A model generated the notes under the pieces. It ran no database searches. It saw only the letters and a program-made list of their open reading frames with translations, and had not been told where the DNA came from. A stretch of 64,000 bases of DNA from Gammaproteobacteria bacterium (GTDB lineage: Bacteria; Pseudomonadota; Gammaproteobacteria; Burkholderiales; Sulfuricellaceae): positions 51,100-115,099 of the forward strand of contig JAHJGO010000023.1 of the NCBI GenBank assembly GCA_018824405.1. Direction: 5' to 3'. The position numbers and the translations under genes were made by a program. Below, in pieces: positions 1-8,749 of the stretch; within the stretch, counting starts at the first letter, position 1; the number at the start of each line of letters is the position of its first letter.

Positions 1-912
1 GCCTTGTGGGCTGCTGCGTTGTTGTTGCTTGTCGGCGGTGGCGCCTATGTTTATTTGGCGATCAACAAGCCCGGCTTGCTGATTTCTTTCCGGAAGGCTG
101 CCAGTCCGCCTCCGTCTGTTCCAGCGCCATTGCCAGAACCATCGCCGCTGGTGGAGGAACAAACGCTGTTGCCTGCCGATGCGGTTGATCCGGTCGCGAT
201 GATGAATGAGCCGGAAGCGCCGCGTTCGCTTGCAATGTCTGCGCCCTCCGCGGTGGCGGATGAGAGAATCAGGGCGGCCCGTGTGGTGACGCCGGCGCCT
301 GATAGTGCGGTCAAGGTTGTGCGCGACATTCAGCCTGAAATCAACCCCGATCTGGCGAAAGGCTATCAGGCCTTGCGGGAGGGGCGTCTTGAAGCCGCGC
401 AGACGGCGTACAGACGCCTGTTGCAGCAGGAGCCACGCAATGTGGATGGCCTGCTCGGCATGGCTGCCGTGGCCGCACGCTCGAACAATCAGGAAGAAGC
501 CGGGAGTTATTATCTGCGCGTGCTGGATATGGAGCCAAAAAACACCTATGCCCAGGCTGGCCTGTTGAACCTGCTGGGAAGTGCCGATCCCGCCGGCAGC
601 GAGGCAAAATTGAAGCGTTTGCTGGCAAGCCAGCCGAGCGCTTCTCTGTATTTCGTGCTGGGTAATCTGTACGCCGCTGAAGGGCGCTGGCCCGATGCGC
701 AGCAAGCCTACTTTCAGGCCCACCATATGGCATCCGCCAACCCGGATTATGCTTTCAACCTGGCCGTGAGCCTGGAACACATCAAGCAGCCCAAACCGGC
801 GCTCACATATTACCAGCTCGCCCTGCAATTGCTCGGGCGTGACGGCGTGCCCTCTTTCGACCGGACTGCGGTCGAGGCGCGTATTGTTCAATTGAAACGG
901 ACGGTCGAATAG
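1..912 (+). CDS. TPR protein of MSHA-type pilus operon (MshN-like), 5' end outside window
   Basis: Frame is open from base 1, so the N-terminus is cut off. The visible protein starts with one hydrophobic segment (about residues 1-20, rich in Leu/Val/Ala), then a Pro/Ala/Glu-rich linker to about residue 100. The C-terminal half is tetratricopeptide-like (GYQALREGRLEAAQTAYRRL, then a second unit around DGLLGMAAVAARSNNQEEAG, then more). This is a bitopic inner-membrane protein with periplasmic TPRs, the layout of MshN in mannose-sensitive-haemagglutinin pili. The stop abuts the ATG of the MshE ATPase with no spacer, so the two are translationally coupled. The MshN name rests on position and architecture and could instead be a generic pilus TPR protein. 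Confidence 0.7.
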   Translation, partial: ALWAAALLLLVGGGAYVYLAINKPGLLISFRKAASPPPSVPAPLPEPSPLVEEQTLLPADAVDPVAMMNEPEAPRSLAMSAPSAVADERIRAARVVTPAPDSAVKVVRDIQPEINPDLAKGYQALREGRLEAAQTAYRRLLQQEPRNVDGLLGMAAVAARSNNQEEAGSYYLRVLDMEPKNTYAQAGLLNLLGSADPAGSEAKLKRLLASQPSASLYFVLGNLYAAEGRWPDAQQAYFQAHHMASANPDYAFNLAVSLEHIKQPKPALTYYQLALQLLGRDGVPSFDRTAVEARIVQLKRTVE

Positions 913-2616
913 ATGGCGGAGCAGCGCAAGAAGCTTCGTTTGGGTGAGCTGCTGGTCCAGCAGGGCTTGATCAGCCAGGATCAGTTACGCATTGCCCTGA
1001 TGGAGCAGAGCGAACACGACATGCCGCTGGGTCGGCAACTGGTGCGCCTGGGCTTCGTCACGGAAGCGATGATCCGCGATATTCTGGCCCACACCATCGG
1101 CCAGGAGGGCATTGATTTGTCCAACGTGGTGGCCGATGGGGAGGCGCTCAAACTGGTGCCGGAAGATTTTGCGCGCCGTTATCGCCTGCTGCCGATCGCT
1201 TTCAACACTGAGCGCCAGGAACTTCTGGTGGCGATGAGTGACGTTTTTAACGTGGTTGCGCTGGACCTTCTGCGCGCCCATCTGGGTGGTCAGACCGAGA
1301 TTCGCACCGTGCTTGCGGGCGAGGCGCAACTGGAAGAATGCATCGATCAGTTTTACGGCTTTGAACTTTCGGTGGACGGCATCCTGCGCGAGATCGAAAC
1401 CGGTGAGATCGACTACCAGAGCCTGCAGGCGGGGAACGAGGAATACACCCAGCCAATGGTGCGCCTGGTTGGTGCGCTGCTGGTGGACGCAGTCAAGCGC
1501 GGGGCATCGGATATTCACTTCGAGCCGGAATATGCATTTTTGCGTATTCGCTACCGTATCGACGGGGTGCTGGAGCAGATTCGCAGCCTGCACAAGACTT
1601 ATTGGCCGGGGATCGCGGTCCGCCTCAAGGTGATCAGCGGCATGAATATCGCTGAAACGCGGGCGTCTCAGGATGGCCGCCTGTCGCTGAATCTGAATGG
1701 CCGCCCAATTGATTTCCGGGTGGCCGCCCAGCCTACCATCTACGGCGAAAATATCGTGCTGCGGGTGCTGGACCGGGAAAAGTCGATTATCTCGCTGGAC
1801 CGCATGGGCTTGAGTGCCGAGACGCAGGACAAGCTGAAATTGATGATGGCGCGCCCGGAGGGCATCCTGATCGTGACCGGCCCGACCGGCAGTGGTAAAA
1901 CCACAACCCTGTATTCGATGCTCAGCCACCGCAATGACGAAACAGTGAACATCATGACGCTGGAGGATCCGGTGGAGTACCCGGTCACGATGATGCGCCA
2001 GACCTCGGTGAACGAAATGGTAAAAATGGATTTTGCCAACGGCATCCGCTCCATGATGCGGCAGGATCCAGACATCATTCTGATAGGCGAAGTGCGCGAC
2101 CGGGAAACGGCGGACATGGCATTCCGCGCGGCAATGACCGGCCATCAGGTGTTTACCACCCTGCATACCAATTCTGCCCTGGGTGCGTTTCCGCGCCTGC
2201 TGGATATCGGGATTCTGCCTGACATCATGGCGGGCAATATCATTGGCGTGATTGCGCAGCGCCTGGTGCGCCTGCTTTGTCCCCATTGCAAGCAGGCTTA
2301 TACGCCGAGCCCGGAAGAGGAGCAGTTGCTGGGCCTGACGTCTGATGTACAGACGCAGGTGTATGCCGCGAAAGGCTGCATCCAGTGCAATCACCGTGGC
2401 TACAAGGGGCGCATGGCGCTGATCGAATTGCTGCATATGGATGCAGATATGGACGAGCTGATCGCACGCCGCGCCACGGCGCGGGAATTGAGCAAGGCGG
2501 CGCTGGAGAAGGGCTTCCATACGCTGGCGGATGACGGCATCCGGCGCATTCTGGAGGGTGTGACCAGCCTGGCGGAAGTGTCCCGCGTGGTGGACCTGAC
2601 CGGGCGGCTGCATTGA
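913..2616 (+). CDS. mshE: MshE-like type IV pilus extension ATPase (GspE/PulE family)
   Basis: 567 aa, the usual size for MshE/GspE. The N-terminal MshEN domain has RLGELLVQQGLI followed by a second copy, PLGRQLVRLGFV, which fits the known c-di-GMP-binding consensus. The C-terminal motor has Walker A GPTGSGKTTT near residue 323, an Asp-rich Walker B region (DPDIILIGEVRD) near 387, a His box (TTLHTN) and a four-Cys zinc knuckle (CPHC about 456, then CIQC). It powers pilin polymerisation at the inner membrane, probably controlled by c-di-GMP. It directly follows the TPR gene and precedes the MshG platform gene. Confidence 0.93.
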   Translation: MAEQRKKLRLGELLVQQGLISQDQLRIALMEQSEHDMPLGRQLVRLGFVTEAMIRDILAHTIGQEGIDLSNVVADGEALKLVPEDFARRYRLLPIAFNTERQELLVAMSDVFNVVALDLLRAHLGGQTEIRTVLAGEAQLEECIDQFYGFELSVDGILREIETGEIDYQSLQAGNEEYTQPMVRLVGALLVDAVKRGASDIHFEPEYAFLRIRYRIDGVLEQIRSLHKTYWPGIAVRLKVISGMNIAETRASQDGRLSLNLNGRPIDFRVAAQPTIYGENIVLRVLDREKSIISLDRMGLSAETQDKLKLMMARPEGILIVTGPTGSGKTTTLYSMLSHRNDETVNIMTLEDPVEYPVTMMRQTSVNEMVKMDFANGIRSMMRQDPDIILIGEVRDRETADMAFRAAMTGHQVFTTLHTNSALGAFPRLLDIGILPDIMAGNIIGVIAQRLVRLLCPHCKQAYTPSPEEEQLLGLTSDVQTQVYAAKGCIQCNHRGYKGRMALIELLHMDADMDELIARRATARELSKAALEKGFHTLADDGIRRILEGVTSLAEVSRVVDLTGRLH

Positions 2617-2630
2617 TTGGCTATCAGCGC

Positions 2631-2693
2631 TCAGCTGTCAGCTTACAGCGCGATTGTTTTGTTCCAAGCTGAGTGCCGAAAGCTGACAGCTGA
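2631..2693. repeat. 14-bp inverted repeat abutting the mshG start codon
   Basis: TCAGCTGTCAGCTT (2631-2644) and AAGCTGACAGCTGA (2680-2693) are perfect reverse complements separated by 35 nt. The right arm ends on the base before the mshG ATG and fills the place where a Shine-Dalgarno sequence would lie. No purine-rich SD is visible. It may be a mobile palindrome inserted in the operon or a translational control hairpin. Confidence 0.75.
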
Positions 2694-3896
2694 ATGCTGA
2701 CCTACCAATACAGCGCAGTCGACAAGAATGGGGGGCCTGCCAGGGGCAAACTCGCAGCAGTGAACGAGGTGGACCTGGAGTTGCGTTTGCAGCGCATGGG
2801 CCTGGATCTCATCACCGCACGCAAGGTGAATCAACCGCTGCATGTCGGTAGCGGCAATATTACGCGCCAGGATCTCATCACTTTCTGCTTTCACATGGAG
2901 CAACTTTCCCGTGCCGGCATCCCGATTCTGGAGGGCTTGGCGGATCTGCGCGACAGTATCGAACAACCAAGATTTCGCGAGGTATTGTCCGGTATTCTGG
3001 AGGACATGGACGGGGGTAAAACCCTGGCGCAAGCGATGGCCGGTTATCCGGTGGCATTCGATAACCTGTTTGTCAGCCTGATCAAGGCCGGCGAGCAGAG
3101 CGGCACCATGACTGAAGTATTCGAGAATCTCGCCACTACCCTGAAGTGGCAGGATGAACTGGTGGCCCAGACCAAGCGCTTGCTGATGTACCCGGCGATG
3201 GTCTTTGTCGTGGTGGGCGGAGTGATTGTGTTTCTGATGATGTATCTGGTGCCGCAACTAATCTCTTTTCTTCAGAACATGGGGCAGGAATTGCCATTCC
3301 AGACCCGGGCGCTGATTTTTCTGTCCGATGTGTTCGTTAATTACTGGTATCTGGTATTCGGCGTGCCGATGGTAGCGGTGACCATGGCCACGGTGATGGT
3401 CAGGAAGAGTCCGCGCGCGCGGTACTGGTGGGACTATGCCAAATTGCGCACCCCGTTTATCGGGCCGATATTGCAGAAAATCATCCTTGCCCGCTTCGCT
3501 AACTTTTTTGCCCTGATGTACCGGTCAGGTATTTCAATCCTGGACGCGATTAAAACCAGCGAGGAGATTGTTGATAATCGTGTCATTGCTGACGGATTGG
3601 CGCGCGCCGGGCAGCAGATCAGCTCCGGAGACAGCGTGGCGGATAGTTTCGAGAATCTGGGCATGTTCCCGCCGCTGGTGGTGCGCATGCTGCGTGTGGG
3701 CGAGACAACCGGGGCGCTGGATACGGCTTTGCTTAACGTGACTTATTTTTACAACCGTGAAGTCAAGGAGTCGGTCGAGAAACTGCTCAAGATGCTCGAA
3801 CCTGCCTTGACCGTGATTCTGGGGCTGGTGCTGGCAGTGATCATGTTCTCGGTGCTGACGCCGATTTACGATATATTGGGCAAGATGAAGTTCTGA
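2694..3896 (+). CDS. mshG: MshG-like inner-membrane platform protein (GspF/PilC family)
   Basis: 400 aa, normal GspF/PilC length. Two T2SSF domains flank three membrane segments: about residues 170-195 (MVFVVVGGVIVFLMMYLVP), 220-240 and the C-terminal helix (ALTVILGLVLAVIMFSVLTP). Each half has the family signature (GIPILEGLADL and GISILDAIKTSEE; IKAGEQSGTM and RVGETTGAL). It couples MshE to the pseudopilus. An in-frame TGA immediately precedes the ATG, so the start cannot lie upstream. The start is squeezed against the inverted repeat described above. Confidence 0.93.
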   Translation: MLTYQYSAVDKNGGPARGKLAAVNEVDLELRLQRMGLDLITARKVNQPLHVGSGNITRQDLITFCFHMEQLSRAGIPILEGLADLRDSIEQPRFREVLSGILEDMDGGKTLAQAMAGYPVAFDNLFVSLIKAGEQSGTMTEVFENLATTLKWQDELVAQTKRLLMYPAMVFVVVGGVIVFLMMYLVPQLISFLQNMGQELPFQTRALIFLSDVFVNYWYLVFGVPMVAVTMATVMVRKSPRARYWWDYAKLRTPFIGPILQKIILARFANFFALMYRSGISILDAIKTSEEIVDNRVIADGLARAGQQISSGDSVADSFENLGMFPPLVVRMLRVGETTGALDTALLNVTYFYNREVKESVEKLLKMLEPALTVILGLVLAVIMFSVLTPIYDILGKMKF

Positions 3897-3903
3897 TTCG
3901 ATC

Positions 3904-5436
3904 ATGACCGCCAAAATAATTTTCTGCGTGACCACCCAAGGTGCCATCGGCTCGCTGTTCGAGCATGGCAAGCTGGGCCAGTGCCGGAATTTTCCCGCCA
4001 CAGAAGAAGGGCAGCGGGAGTTCGGCGATCTGCTCAGTGCGCATCCGGCGGTCCCGGTTTATATGATGGTTGATTCGGTTGAGGAAGATTACCACGCCGA
4101 AGCGCTTCCTCATGTCTCCGGCTCCGCACGACATGAGCTGCTGCAGCGCAAACTGAAACAGCTATACCGCAATACGCCGTACTGCACGGCCTGGATACAG
4201 GGACGTGATTCGGGCAAGCGGCGCGACGACCGCTATCTGTTTGCAGCACTGACCAATATCGACATGTTGCGCCCTTGGCTGGACGTGCTGCAACAGCATC
4301 AGGCACCTCTTGCCGGGCTTTATCTCTTGCCCATGGTGAGCCAGGAATTGCTTGCGCTGCTCAAACTGACGCACCTGGATGTTCTGCTGGTGAACAAGCA
4401 TCATGATGATTTGCGCCAGAGCTATTTCCAGGGCGGGCAGTTGAAGGCTAGCCGTCTTGCGGTGGTGGGCGCAGAAAATGCAGGGGTCGATGCCCTGATG
4501 GCGGAGGTCGGCAAGACCCGGCTATATCTCAACAGCCTGCGTTTGGCTGCACGGGAATCCAGGCTGGTTGTATTGCTGCTGGATTCAGATGACTCCCTTG
4601 AAGAGGTGCAACAACGCCTGCAGGCCGATCCGACGTTTGACAGCCAGCGACTGACGCGTCGGGAGATAAGCGCCCGTCTCAAGAGCACTCCGCTGGGGGC
4701 TTGCCCTTATGCCACGCACATGACGGTGCTCGGCCTGCGCGCTCCGGCAAACAATCTGGCGCCGGCAAGTATTACGCGCAGCCATTGGCGCCACCAGCTA
4801 CGGAGCGCCTTGTACGGGGCGAGTGCAATTGCTGCGGTGGTGTCGCTGATCTGGACTGGGACGAATCTCTTTCAGCGGCATCAGTTCGATGGCGAGTCGA
4901 GCGATCTTGCACTGCAGACGCAGGACCAACAGGCACGTTATGTCGAAGTGACCAAAACCTTTCCCCAGTCTCCGGCTTCTGCCGATAATCTGGAAAAGGC
5001 GGTGCAGCTCGTTGAACTCCTGAAACAGGATAGCCGCACACCGGAACGCATGATGCAAGTGGTTAGCCGGGCTCTGGAAACCAGTCCTGAAGTGGTGTTG
5101 ACGCGTTTGGCATGGAAATTCGGCATGTCCGGTGAGGGTGCGGAAAAGCCGCCGGTAGCGGGCTCGCCGGCAGCCGGTTCCAACTGGCAGGAATGGGGGA
5201 TGCTGGAGGCGGAAATTCGTCCGTTTCATGGAGACTATCGCGCTGCAATGACAGGGATTAACCGTTTTGCAGCCAGGCTCAGCCATGATGCGGAGGTCGC
5301 AAGCGCTAATGTGACTCAGATGCCGCTCGATGTGCATTCTGCTTCTGCGTTGAGTGGCAATACACTGGATGCGACGAGCAAGGATAGCGTACGCGCAGAG
5401 TTCAAGCTGAAGCTGGTGTTGAGGGGGCGAGAATGA
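3904..5436 (+). CDS. PilM/PilN-like fusion protein of the pilus alignment complex (MshI-like)
   Basis: 510 aa. Residues 1 to about 290 are soluble and resemble the divergent actin-like PilM/MshI domain. A single membrane helix follows near residues 303-325 (SALYGASAIAAVVSLIWTG), then a periplasmic coiled segment and a small alpha/beta C-terminus, as in PilN. In many T4P systems these are separate proteins; here they are one chain. The start lies 7 nt after mshG, and the end overlaps the next gene by 4 nt (ATGA), so the genes form one operon. Family assignment is by architecture and position; sequence identity to PilM/PilN is not obvious by eye. Confidence 0.62.
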   Translation: MTAKIIFCVTTQGAIGSLFEHGKLGQCRNFPATEEGQREFGDLLSAHPAVPVYMMVDSVEEDYHAEALPHVSGSARHELLQRKLKQLYRNTPYCTAWIQGRDSGKRRDDRYLFAALTNIDMLRPWLDVLQQHQAPLAGLYLLPMVSQELLALLKLTHLDVLLVNKHHDDLRQSYFQGGQLKASRLAVVGAENAGVDALMAEVGKTRLYLNSLRLAARESRLVVLLLDSDDSLEEVQQRLQADPTFDSQRLTRREISARLKSTPLGACPYATHMTVLGLRAPANNLAPASITRSHWRHQLRSALYGASAIAAVVSLIWTGTNLFQRHQFDGESSDLALQTQDQQARYVEVTKTFPQSPASADNLEKAVQLVELLKQDSRTPERMMQVVSRALETSPEVVLTRLAWKFGMSGEGAEKPPVAGSPAAGSNWQEWGMLEAEIRPFHGDYRAAMTGINRFAARLSHDAEVASANVTQMPLDVHSASALSGNTLDATSKDSVRAEFKLKLVLRGRE

Positions 5437-6056
5437 CATGGACTGCGGCTGACTGGCGCTTTCTGCGGGCTCCCCTGCTGACCCTGCTGGCAGTGCTGCT
5501 GCTGGGTGCTGCAATGGTGTTTTTGTCCCACCAATGGCTTGATCAGTCCCGGGGTGTACTCAAGCAGCAGCAGGATGCACTGCAGGAAGCGCGCAACCGC
5601 TTTCACAAGTCGGGAGACGAGAAAGAACGAATCCTGCGCTATCGCGGTGCATTCCTCGCTTTGCAGCAGCGTGGCTTGATTGGAGAGGAACAGCGCATCA
5701 ACTGGGTGGATGCCTTGCGCGCGGCTAGCCTGCAACTCAAGATGTTCGGCATTAACTACCAGATCGAAGCGCAGCAGGCTTATCAGTCGCCCGCTATTAC
5801 GGATGCAGGACCTTACCGTTTGCGCCAGTCAGTGATGAAAATCAACATGGGCCTGCTGCATGAAGAGGATTTGCCGCGCTTCATGACGACACTTGCCTCG
5901 CTGGAAGCCGGCTTCTTCATCATCAGGGAGTGTGATCTGCAGCGCCAGGGTTCGGCAAGGAGCGAGGTGGTCGGGGTGCAGCCCCATCTCAACACCGAAT
6001 GCAGCCTTGCCTGGCTGACAATGAGTGAAGGCAAAGCGGGGGAGCCGCGGCCATGA
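5433..6056 (+). CDS. PilO/MshJ-like pilus assembly protein
   Basis: 207 aa. One N-terminal membrane helix (APLLTLLAVLLLGAAMVFL, about residues 14-34) is followed by a coiled coil (residues 38-75) and a small mixed alpha/beta periplasmic domain. This is the architecture of PilO and MshJ, which dimerise with PilN in the periplasm. The gene overlaps the preceding PilM/PilN-like gene and the following gene by 4 nt each, indicating coupled translation. No catalytic motif is expected or seen. Confidence 0.6.
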   Translation: MTWTAADWRFLRAPLLTLLAVLLLGAAMVFLSHQWLDQSRGVLKQQQDALQEARNRFHKSGDEKERILRYRGAFLALQQRGLIGEEQRINWVDALRAASLQLKMFGINYQIEAQQAYQSPAITDAGPYRLRQSVMKINMGLLHEEDLPRFMTTLASLEAGFFIIRECDLQRQGSARSEVVGVQPHLNTECSLAWLTMSEGKAGEPRP

Positions 6057-6586
6057 AGCGTTTTTCTGCCATGATTGTTTTCGGCGCATGGATGCTGACA
6101 TCTATGCAGTGCTGGGCGGATGATTCCTTGGGGCGGCTGTTTTATACCCCTGAGCAGCGTGCCCGGATGGATGTGGCGCGGCAGCATGAACGCAGCATCA
6201 AGATTGATGAAGAGGAAAGCACGCCCCCGCCCGTCAATATCCACCTCAACGGAGTCATTACCCGGAGCGACGGCAGATCCACGGTGTGGATCAATAATCG
6301 CATCCAGAACGATGCATCCCAAGTAGCTACCGTGGGCAAGGGCGGAGAGGTCAGAGTTGTCACGCCAGATGCGCAGCGGACCATCCGGCTCAAGGTTGGG
6401 CAAAGCATCGACATGAGCAGCGGTGAGGTAGAGGAGGTTTATCGCCGCACGCCCCCTGCTCTTATGCCCGGAAAAGAACCCCCCTCCGCTCAAACTTCGT
6501 CCGGCACAGAAAAATTGCCAATATCGTCTGGCCGCAAGGACGATGCACCCGTCGATATTGAGGGTGAGATTCCCTCTCCGCGCTAG
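6053..6586 (+). CDS. Secreted MshK/PilP-like pilus protein
   Basis: 177 aa with a cleavable signal peptide (basic MKR, hydrophobic core, predicted cut after CWA near residue 22). The middle (residues 60-125) carries a compact beta domain (VNIHLNGVITRSDGRSTVWI) reminiscent of the PilP/GspC homology region that contacts the secretin. The tail is Pro/Ser-rich and low in complexity. Position directly after the PilO-like gene matches mshK in MSHA operons. Homology to MshK is inferred from this layout rather than from a diagnostic motif. Confidence 0.55.
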   Translation: MKRFSAMIVFGAWMLTSMQCWADDSLGRLFYTPEQRARMDVARQHERSIKIDEEESTPPPVNIHLNGVITRSDGRSTVWINNRIQNDASQVATVGKGGEVRVVTPDAQRTIRLKVGQSIDMSSGEVEEVYRRTPPALMPGKEPPSAQTSSGTEKLPISSGRKDDAPVDIEGEIPSPR

Positions 6587-6595
6587 GACGGCGCC

Positions 6596-7666
6596 ATGCC
6601 TGCTCTCCAGAACAAATATTTTCTCCCGGCGCACAACCAGCGTGGCGCGGCACTGATGCTGCTCTTGCTGCTGGTCAGCGTGGGAGCGTTGGCGGTGTTC
6701 GTTTCGGGCTTGAATCGTTCATCTGATCAGCAGGAACGCGACAGATTTACTACACAAGCTCTGGCGAGGGCAAAGGAAGCGCTGATCGGGTATGTTGCCA
6801 TGCGCCAGGACCCGGAAAGGCCGGGTGATGCATCGTGCCCCGATAACTCGGCCGATGGGAACTATGATGGGACTCAGGACGCGCCTTGTGGAAATAATCC
6901 TGCGGCCCCACGTCTCGGGCGTTTGCCGTGGAAGACTGCAGTGGTTGGAGGGGCGCCCACTGTTACAGAGGGTCTTGGGCTGGATATCGTGGATGGATAT
7001 GGGGAACGTTTGTGGTACGCCGTTTCGAGAAATCTGGTTGATCCTGCAGGCGTTGCCCAGTTCAACCCCTTGTTGCTTGCAGCACCGCCTGCTGCGCGCC
7101 GTCCATGGATTACGGTGCGGGACTCCTTGGGCAATGTGGTGAGTGACAGAGTCGCTGCAATTTTTCTTGCGCCTGGCATAGCTCTGGCTGGGCAACTTCG
7201 TTCCGGAGCAACACCGACGGCAGGGCAGTATTTCGACAACCTCGCAGTGGGGGGGGTGAATTACAGCAACGCTGACTCGGATGACTGTCTCGACGGGACG
7301 GTTTGCGTGACCGTGGCAAGCCGTACAGGAGAAGACTTCATTATTGCCCCACGGTCTGAGACATTTAACGATGTATTGGCTTTTGTCACCATTGACGAAC
7401 TGATGGTAGCGATTGACCGGCGCGTGGCTAATGAAATTCGCGCGAGACTGGAAGTGAATCCCACTTTCCCGGCCAGCCTGGGAGATATCGATGTTTCGTC
7501 CTGGCCGAACTGGTTTAACGATAATGGCTGGTCAGACGGAACCGTGACAACCTACACCAGACTGGATGATGATAATGCAAGCATTCGGTTCACAGGCTGT
7601 GCCTCGACTTTCAGTTATGTCTGGAGTGGTGGAAAAGCAGTATTGACGTGGGACAGCGCATGTTGA
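6596..7666 (+). CDS. Pseudopilin-like secreted protein of the MSHA operon
   Basis: 356 aa. After a short charged leader (about 17 residues) comes QRGAALMLLLLLVSVGALA, a class-III-pilin-like helix with Gly before a hydrophobic stretch, comparable to PilX/GspK N-termini. It lacks the usual Phe and Glu5 of canonical pilins. The ectodomain is large and Cys-containing, with segments parallel to the next gene (LARAKEALIGYVAMR here, LEEIKEALLGFAIAN there), so the two are likely paralogues. It probably caps or initiates the pilus. It overlaps the next gene by 7 nt if that gene starts at its ATG. Confidence 0.55.
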   Translation: MPALQNKYFLPAHNQRGAALMLLLLLVSVGALAVFVSGLNRSSDQQERDRFTTQALARAKEALIGYVAMRQDPERPGDASCPDNSADGNYDGTQDAPCGNNPAAPRLGRLPWKTAVVGGAPTVTEGLGLDIVDGYGERLWYAVSRNLVDPAGVAQFNPLLLAAPPAARRPWITVRDSLGNVVSDRVAAIFLAPGIALAGQLRSGATPTAGQYFDNLAVGGVNYSNADSDDCLDGTVCVTVASRTGEDFIIAPRSETFNDVLAFVTIDELMVAIDRRVANEIRARLEVNPTFPASLGDIDVSSWPNWFNDNGWSDGTVTTYTRLDDDNASIRFTGCASTFSYVWSGGKAVLTWDSAC

Positions 7667-8451
7667 AGCGAGTTTGGAATGGCATTTTGAATCAGGCGCA
7701 TGAAAAAATCTTCGGCGTCCCGGATGCATCGCGTTCCAGATCGCGGCAAAAAGGGTTTTCGTTGATCGAGTTGGCCATCGTGCTGGTAGTGGTGGCCCTG
7801 TTGATTGGAGGTTTGCTCGTACCTTTGACCATGCAGGTCGAACAGCAACGGATCAGGGATACTCAAAAGACACTCGAAGAAATAAAGGAAGCTCTTCTCG
7901 GCTTTGCCATCGCCAATGGCCGTCTTCCTCGTCCGGCTGTTTCGGCCGCCAATGGCGCAGAGAATGCGGCCGACTGCGGGACGGATGCTGCATGCACAGG
8001 ATTTATACCATGGGCTACGCTGGGAGTGCCCAAACTCGACGGCTGGGGAAAAATGATTCGTTACAGTGTCACGCCCGACTTTGCGAGGTCGGTGCCATTT
8101 ACGCTGAATTCGACAGTTGCGACCAAGACCATTCAGACGAGAGATGGCGCGGGAGCATTGAATTACCTGGCTGGTCAGGCAGCGTGCGCTGTGGCTAATC
8201 AGTGCATGCCGGCAGTTGTCTTCTCTCATGGGAAGAACAACTGGGGAACCAGCGATGCGGGTGGAGCGATTGCGGACGGTTCGCTGACCAATGCCGATGA
8301 AGATGCAAATAATGCAGCTTCTACCAACTTTATCAGTCGCACTATTACCGACAATACTGCAGTAACCGGTGGCGAATTCGACGACCTCGTGACCTGGCTT
8401 TCCCCCAACATCCTGTTCAACCGTATGGTGGCGGCAGGGCGATTGCCGTAA
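7660..8451 (+). CDS. Type IV prepilin-like protein with N-terminal methylation motif
   Basis: 263 aa from the ATG at 7660; a GTG at 7648 in the same frame is the alternative. The prepilin-peptidase motif KGFSLIELAIVLVVVALLIG is canonical, with cleavage after Gly and Glu at +5. The leader is unusually long (about 32 residues). The ectodomain has two Cys pairs (DCGTDAAC; ACAVANQC) and begins with EALLGFAIANGRLPRP, as in large MSHA pseudopilins. It ends this operon in the window; the next gene is on the same strand after 64 bp but belongs to a different system. Confidence 0.75.
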   Translation: MLKRVWNGILNQAHEKIFGVPDASRSRSRQKGFSLIELAIVLVVVALLIGGLLVPLTMQVEQQRIRDTQKTLEEIKEALLGFAIANGRLPRPAVSAANGAENAADCGTDAACTGFIPWATLGVPKLDGWGKMIRYSVTPDFARSVPFTLNSTVATKTIQTRDGAGALNYLAGQAACAVANQCMPAVVFSHGKNNWGTSDAGGAIADGSLTNADEDANNAASTNFISRTITDNTAVTGGEFDDLVTWLSPNILFNRMVAAGRLP

Positions 8452-8515
8452 TTAAGGCTTTTTCATTTTATTAGCGCAGCGTAAAGTGACAGGAAGTAAT
8501 TTTTGAGGATTAGCC

Positions 8516-8749
8516 ATGTCGAAATTTGACCGCATTACGGTAAACCCCGCCATTCTGGGTGGGCAGCCTACGATTCGCAACATGCGCCTGACTGTGCGCC
8601 GGGTGGTGGAGGCTGTGGCGCTTTATCCCGATCAGGATGAGTTACGTGCAGAATATCCCGAGTTGACACCAGAAGATATCCGGCAGGCGCTGGAGTTTGC
8701 GGCTTGCAATCTGGACGATCAAATTGTGGCGATGGAAGCGGCTGCTTGA
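8516..8749 (+). CDS. DUF433 antitoxin-like protein (VapB45-type)
   Basis: 77 aa, typical DUF433 size. It contains the family core (NPAILGGQPTIRNMRLTVRR, then YPELTPEDIRQALEFA), a small winged-helix fold used as antitoxin and transcriptional repressor. A GAGGA Shine-Dalgarno stands 7 nt before ATG. Its TGA overlaps a TTG start of the partner toxin-like gene (TTGA), which ties their translation. Function is inferred from the widespread DUF433/DUF5615 pairing. Confidence 0.85.
   Translation: MSKFDRITVNPAILGGQPTIRNMRLTVRRVVEAVALYPDQDELRAEYPELTPEDIRQALEFAACNLDDQIVAMEAAA

Noticed and set aside
985..2613. 542-residue open frame antisense to mshE
   Set aside because: Shadow of a well-supported ATPase gene, with an abnormal His/Gln/Arg-rich composition.
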